This document shows, piece by piece, positions 59,651-64,000 of a DNA stretch of 64,000 nt; the first letter of the stretch is position 1; the number at the start of each line of letters is the position of its first letter. Position numbers and translations under genes: made by a program. Location: assembly GCA_016758965.1 (NCBI GenBank), contig JAEPRB010000018.1, positions 186,001 to 250,000 on the forward strand, written 5' to 3'. The notes beneath the pieces are model-generated. The model was not told where the DNA came from, made no database searches, and was given only the letters and a program-made list of their open reading frames with translations. Source of the DNA: Circinella minor (lineage: Eukaryota > Mucoromycota > Mucoromycetes > Mucorales > Lichtheimiaceae).

Positions 59651-60376
59651 TTTTCTTTTCTTTTTCACTTTATATATATATATCATCATCATCATTATCA
59701 TTATCATCAACTACCCCTTTCTTCTTTTATGCACGAGTTATTATAACTTACAACAACAAATTAAACTTGTAAAACTACGACCAAAAAAACCAACACATTT
59801 CTCCCCCTCCCCTATCCAATCGCTTTCTTTTTTCTTTTTGATTTCATATTATTATATACGCCATATTCCTTTTTTTGTTCATGCCCTCTCTATATTTCTT
59901 TTATACACATTTTTCTTTTATGTAACTAGTCATTTTTTTTTTGTCCTTTGCATTTTGTAAAATTTTTTCTTTCTTTGCTTTTCACCTATTATACTTTACT
60001 TTTTTTTTTTTCTTTCGCATCACACTTTGTATATCAACTTTTTTTTTTTTTTTTCGTTTTAAAAAAAGAAAAATTTATTATAACAAATTACATATAAAGT
60101 TCAAACATTCATACAAAAGAAAAATGTATATGTAATATATACATTATATATAAATTATGTCATGATCCAAATTATTTTTATTTTGTTGTTCTCAGTGTAA
60201 TCAAAAATTCAGGGAGCTAAAAAAAAAAGGGTGTGTGTTTCAAATCAATATTTTATTGGTGAAACAATGCTATTAGATCACGTTATTTTTTTTTTTTTTT
60301 TACTAATGTATTATTAATCTTCTGTCTATTCTACCGCTTTCCATGATTGCCTAATTTACAACAAAATTTTTTTTCT
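59651..60376. other. Convergent intergenic T-rich region
   Basis: About 725 bases of T/C-rich DNA with multiple T runs (for example 60000-60011, 60041-60055) between two converging genes. Open frames here are T-rich artefacts. No gene is supported. Confidence 0.55.
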
Positions 60377-61078
60377 TTAAAATTGTGTTGGAGCAGCGTC
60401 TGCATTTGTTGTCATAGGGATGACTAATGTTTCAAGCTTTCCCATATCATCCATACCAACTAAATTTTGTCGATTCTTCATCATAATAGAAGAGGCTGAC
60501 GGTGCCATCATGGGTATAGATACTTTTGCCATTGGAGCAACAGAAGAGGGAGATGTTGATGCGGATATGGGTAATGAGGATGCTGATGCTGATGCCATTG
60601 GCATATGAATAGTTGCTGGTAATTGAACCGTTTGGATTTTACCTTGATCATCCATTCCTACAACTTTATTATCATAAATATTTTTGTTGATATTGTTATT
60701 TGTTGGGACTTGCATCATAGCATCGTCATTATTCATTTTACTATCCATCATTTTTCCATTATTGTTGATGCTTGCAGAAGCTGATACACGCTGTCCTTGT
60801 TCTTGTTGTTGCTGTTCAGTAACTGATGCTGGTAATGGAACAACCATAATAGGACGGAAAGGCATTTCAGCAGCAGAAACTTCCTTATGACCTTGTTCAT
60901 ATTTTCTAACGGGCAAATGATCTTGACCAAGTCTTTGCATTGGAACAAATGTATCATGTTTTAACTCCGAATAACTTTGAGCATGGATCATATTTTCCAT
61001 TTCATTTTGGATTGGTACTGCTTGTACAACAATAAATGATAAAGCTAACACACTAAGGGAAGAGCTAATATTGACCAT
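60377..61078 (-). CDS. Small secreted protein with duplicated VGMDDxGK motif
   Basis: A single-exon gene of 233 residues. The first 20 residues (MVNISSSLSVLALSFIVVQA) are a signal peptide with a cleavage site before VP. The mature protein is low complexity: Gln-rich near 88-96, Asn/Met-rich at 103-135, Ser/Ala/Pro-rich at 160-200. Two copies of VVGMDDQGKIQTVQLP-like sequence occur at about 139-154 and 206-221 (VGMDDMGKLETLVIP), suggesting an internal duplication with a spacer. There is no cysteine pattern typical of effectors and no GPI signal at the C-terminus. A cell-wall or secreted structural role is a guess only; I do not recognise the family. Confidence 0.7.
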   Translation of the reverse strand: MVNISSSLSVLALSFIVVQAVPIQNEMENMIHAQSYSELKHDTFVPMQRLGQDHLPVRKYEQGHKEVSAAEMPFRPIMVVPLPASVTEQQQQEQGQRVSASASINNNGKMMDSKMNNDDAMMQVPTNNNINKNIYDNKVVGMDDQGKIQTVQLPATIHMPMASASASSLPISASTSPSSVAPMAKVSIPMMAPSASSIMMKNRQNLVGMDDMGKLETLVIPMTTNADAAPTQF

Positions 61079-61102
61079 AATGATATAAAAGAGTATAATA
61101 CG

Positions 61103-61106
<4 letters not shown>

Positions 61107-61137
<31 letters not shown>
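61107..61137. repeat. (TA)n microsatellite
   Basis: About 15 TA units, 29 bases upstream of the secreted-protein start codon on the minus strand. Confidence 0.95.
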
Positions 61138-61142
<5 letters not shown>

Positions 61143-61820
61143 TATAACAAAAAAAAAAAAAGAATGAGAGAGAAAGAAAAGGTGGACAATAGGAATTTTT
61201 TTTTCTTTCTTTATGCGTTTGGAATGAATTATAAATCTTTTAAGTATTTTCCCGATATTTTATTTAATATGTTTTAATTATTAAGTCGAAATCACTATAA
61301 AAGTATTCCATTTTCTCAATACTTGGTCTGAACTGTAAAAAGAAATAAAATTTCAATATCATCAAACGTTCCTTTTCTTTCTTTCTTTTTCTTTCTTTTT
61401 TCTCTTCTTATTCTTATAAGAATAATTTCATTATAATAAAAAAATAAAAATCCTTTTTAGCATCCTATCAAAGTTGTTCTCCTTTTTTTTTTTTTTTTTT
61501 TTCCTTTTCTCGTCTTCTCCTTCATTTTAGTTTATGTACTTCGTTGATGCTATAATAATAATAATAATGATAAGAAAATAAAAAAAATTCAATCTCACAA
61601 AAACCCGAAAATGGGTAGTTACCGAGCTGACAGCAAAACTTCTGCTTATTCCCCACCCCTAATTCCATTGAGAAAATGATTGGCTAGTATTGATCCATAA
61701 GTGGACTATGATTGGCTTATACGCGTCAATAGAAAAAAAAATTGAAGCATGACATGTGGTGTAATCATTTTGTGTTTCATGCATTTAATATTCTTTATTG
61801 TTGGTAAAAAAAAAAATGCA

Positions 61821-61827
61821 TATAAAA
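61821..61827 (+). promoter_or_regulatory. Putative TATA box of the P450 gene
   Basis: TATAAAA, 42 bases before the ATG at 61869, implying a very short leader. Confidence 0.4.
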
Positions 61828-61868
61828 ACGCGGTTAGATAATAAAAAGAGATTTAGAATGAATAAATA

Positions 61869-63755
61869 ATGTTGTCGAAAAACTTATTGACTAACAGTAC
61901 CTCTGTCGGATTTCCCGTGGTTGGAACAACCATCGCATTATTTTTTGTCTTGCGTTATGTCTATCGACGTTATAATTCACCCCTTGCCAAAACACCACTT
62001 TCAATAACAAATAACTTTTGGCTTGCACATTTTGGAATTGTTCCACCACCAAATGATCATGACGATAAATTATCAGAGTTTTTGATAAATGTGGGTCAAG
62101 ATACACGACAAACACCTGTTAGTGTACTTTGGTCTATCATGGGTACACCTACGGTATTGGTGAATACTTTACAAGGTATTAAGGATGTCTTGATTGATGG
62201 TCAAGCAAAACGTAAAGACAAGTCAAACCATGGCCCTCCTACCAATGTCCAACGGGGTGATTTTATTCGACTTATTCAGAATTTGGTATTTGGTGGCCCA
62301 AGTATTAATAATACTGTTGGAGAAGTAAGTGATAACCCAAGAGGAGCATAAATCAATGAGATGGATGATATGGTATGTGTTAATAATTGACATGATATTT
62401 GTACATGTTACTTTATAGGACTGGCGCTGGCGTCGTCATGTATTATTACCACCTTTTCAACCACGACAATTGGTACCCAATTTATTACCATACGTATCTA
62501 ATCGAGCCAAGGAATTATTAGACCTTTTTTCTGAACATGCAGAAAATGGTACTCCTGTGGAATTAGATGAAGTCTTTATGAATTTAACAATGGATGTCAT
62601 TAATTATTATCTTTATGGTCGTAGCGATTTAAATTATGATATGGTGGGTGGTCGTACAAATCTCAAGGTAAAGTATATAGGACGGGGAAGGGAAGAGTAA
62701 ATAATTATATAGAAAAGAAAAATATGCAGGAGAGTAGATACATGTAGTAATATACATCAACTCACTGTTCCATTTTTGATCATATAATTCTATAGAACGT
62801 CCATCATCATCTTGGAATGGGTTTCATGTCACCAGAGGCATGGTTACCTTTTGGTATCAACAAGACAAAATGGGCACAACGAAATTTTAGATCAGCACGA
62901 GAATTACTCAAGGATTTTATAAATGATTCTCTCGATCGTGCAGTCAAAGCGGATGATTCTTCAACGACCAAGAAAACATATCCATCTGTTGCAGCTGCTG
63001 CCATGGCCAGTGGACGATATGATAATCCAGACAGGTTTGACTTGATCAATGACTTTTTATCATTAACATTTGCCGGATACGATACAACGGCCCATACTCT
63101 GGCATTTTGTTTTTCTGAATTGGCACGTCATCCTGAAATTCAAGACAAACTCGTTGAACAAGTACGTCAAGTACTTGGTCCTCCACCTGTTGATCCTGCT
63201 TCTATTACTGCTGAAAAATTAGCTCGAATGCCTTACGTAACAGCAGTTTATCGAGAAACCATGCGAAAGTATCCTGCTGTTGCTTTTATTCCTGTTCACG
63301 TGAATCATGATACCCCTGTGGATGGTACAATTGTTCCTGCCGGTGCAGAAATTTGGTGTAATTTACGTGGTCTTCAAATGAATCCATCTATATTTCCTAA
63401 TCCAGATACATTTGATCCATCTCGTTGGTTAAAACCTGAACAACAGCAAGGTAATGAAATGGATGATGGATTTGATAAAATGGTATCTGGTACTTCTTCG
63501 TCGCCGTCATCAAGTAATGATACATCCATTGTGGACGCGGATCATCAGTATAATTTCCCAGATCTTTCATTTACATTGGGCCAACATTCTTGTTTGGGTA
63601 AAAATTTGGCTATTTTGGAATTACGTACAGTGATTGCATGTACTATCAATCAATATTCATTGTCTCTTAAACCAGGCACAAAGATCAATACTAAAATCGT
63701 ATTGACTACTAAACCAAGAGATGGTGTATGGGTTCATTTTAAGAAACGTTCATAA
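61869..63755 (+). CDS. Cytochrome P450 monooxygenase
   Basis: A haem-thiolate monooxygenase anchored in the ER by an N-terminal helix (VVGTTIALFFVLRYVYR, about residues 17-33). Exons are 61869-62324, 62419-62667 and 62796-63755 (554 residues). The C-helix WRWRRHVLLPPFQP carries the WxxxR-type motif. The I-helix oxygen-activation motif is AGYDTTAHT at about 328-336, the K-helix ExxR is ETMR at about 389-392, and the haem loop is FTLGQHSCLG with Cys near residue 501. The usual Arg in FxxGxRxC is His here. An extra Gln/Ser/Asp-rich stretch of about 40 residues lies just before the haem loop, longer than in most P450s. Family number and substrate cannot be told. Neighbours do not suggest a metabolite cluster. 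Confidence 0.92.
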
Positions 63756-63878
63756 ATTATAATCACAAAAAATATAATAGTAATATAATAAATATATCCA
63801 TAACCATAATAAAATACTCTTTTTTTTTTAATCCATATTTACATCTGTGTAACATACATGCACATAAACATTATATTG

Positions 63879-64000
63879 TTATTTTGTTAATAATTCTGGA
63901 TGTTCATCCCAAAATTCTTGTCCAATAATATCTACGTAAAGCGGTGTTGGTACAAGTTTGATACGTTCAACAGGTTGACCAGTATTAGGGGAGATGGTTG
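63879..64000 (-). CDS. THG1: tRNA(His) guanylyltransferase, C-terminal end (partial)
   Basis: The minus-strand frame entering from the right edge ends at the TAA at 63879-63881. Its last 39 or so residues include RIKLVPTPLYVDIIGQEFWD followed by EHPELLTK. The DIIG-x-x-FW-x-EHPEL ending matches the C-terminus of eukaryotic Thg1, which adds G-1 to tRNA(His). The catalytic domain lies outside the window, so the call rests on this short motif. It converges with the P450 gene, 123 bases between stops. Confidence 0.65.
   Translation of the reverse strand, partial: TISPNTGQPVERIKLVPTPLYVDIIGQEFWDEHPELLTK

Larger units (their letters stand above)
61079..61868. other. Divergent promoter region, secreted protein and P450 genes
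   Basis: About 790 bases shared by two divergent genes. It has a (TA)n run at 61107-61137, pyrimidine-rich runs near 61370-61515 and a TATA element near the P450 start. No gene is supported. Confidence 0.45.

Noticed and set aside
58571..63755. A secondary-metabolite cluster around the P450
   Set aside because: Neighbours are an unknown protein, a small secreted protein and THG1; no backbone synthase, transporter or dedicated regulator is present.
1..64000. tRNA, rRNA and CRISPR features
   Set aside because: Reading for T-loop and A/B-box sequences, 5S-like sequence and regularly spaced repeats turned up nothing convincing; a tRNA scan would settle it.

Overview
The window is nuclear DNA from a filamentous fungus, most likely Mucorales (Mucoromycota). 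The evidence is AT-rich intergenic DNA, many short GT-AG introns (about 40-150 bp), long polypyrimidine and AT microsatellites, His/Gln/Asn homopolymers in regulatory proteins, and protein types seen in Mucorales (white-collar-2-like PAS/GATA protein, SPX-ankyrin Pho81, PMP47 carrier). I cannot name the genus. All exon maps were joined by hand from splice sites, reading frame and family similarity; no database search was run.

Layout. 1-890 is the 3' end of HIS6 (+). 2025-4898 is a PAS + GATA-finger white-collar-2-like regulator (+). About 4.9-14.1 kb is gene-poor, with protein-like fragments carrying stops and frameshifts. 14163-18008 is a PHO81/NUC-2-type phosphate regulator (+), followed by a perfect 37-bp inverted repeat. 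19315-21026 is a free-standing glycosyltransferase like the N-terminal half of plant arabinokinase (+). DCP1 (21363-23327, -), RPL23/uL14 (25077-25929, +), an ERG26-type sterol dehydrogenase (26374-27612, +), RPB3 (27770-29415, -) and a U2B''-type snRNP protein (29745-30445, -) form a housekeeping block. Then come a secreted GH12 endoglucanase (31974-32833, +), a PMP47-like peroxisomal carrier (33733-35273, -), mitochondrial DnaJ MDJ1 (38478-40635, +), a membrane sulfotransferase (41097-43046, +) and pantetheine-phosphate adenylyltransferase CAB4 (43278-44382, -). After a 6-kb gene-less interval come a second GATA factor (50382-51578, +) and asparagine synthetase ASN1 (52306-54700, -). A 3.9-kb interval with a possible small transposon-like element follows, then an unknown 359-residue protein (+), a small secreted repeat-motif protein (-), a cytochrome P450 (61869-63755, +) and the 3' end of THG1 (-).

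The genes are ordinary chromosomal neighbours, not a pathway cluster: amino-acid synthesis (HIS6, ASN1), cofactor synthesis (CAB4), RNA metabolism (DCP1, RPB3, U2B'', THG1), translation (RPL23), organelle function (MDJ1, PMP47-like) and environmental regulators (white-collar-2-like, Pho81, GATA). I found no convincing new multi-gene system. The best leads are the possible inverted-repeat element with a 52-codon ORF near 56.5 kb, the perfect hairpin near 18.5 kb, the decaying gene family at 8.8-12.4 kb, the apparently catalytically dead phosphodiesterase domain in PHO81, and the unknown proteins at 58.6 and 60.4 kb.
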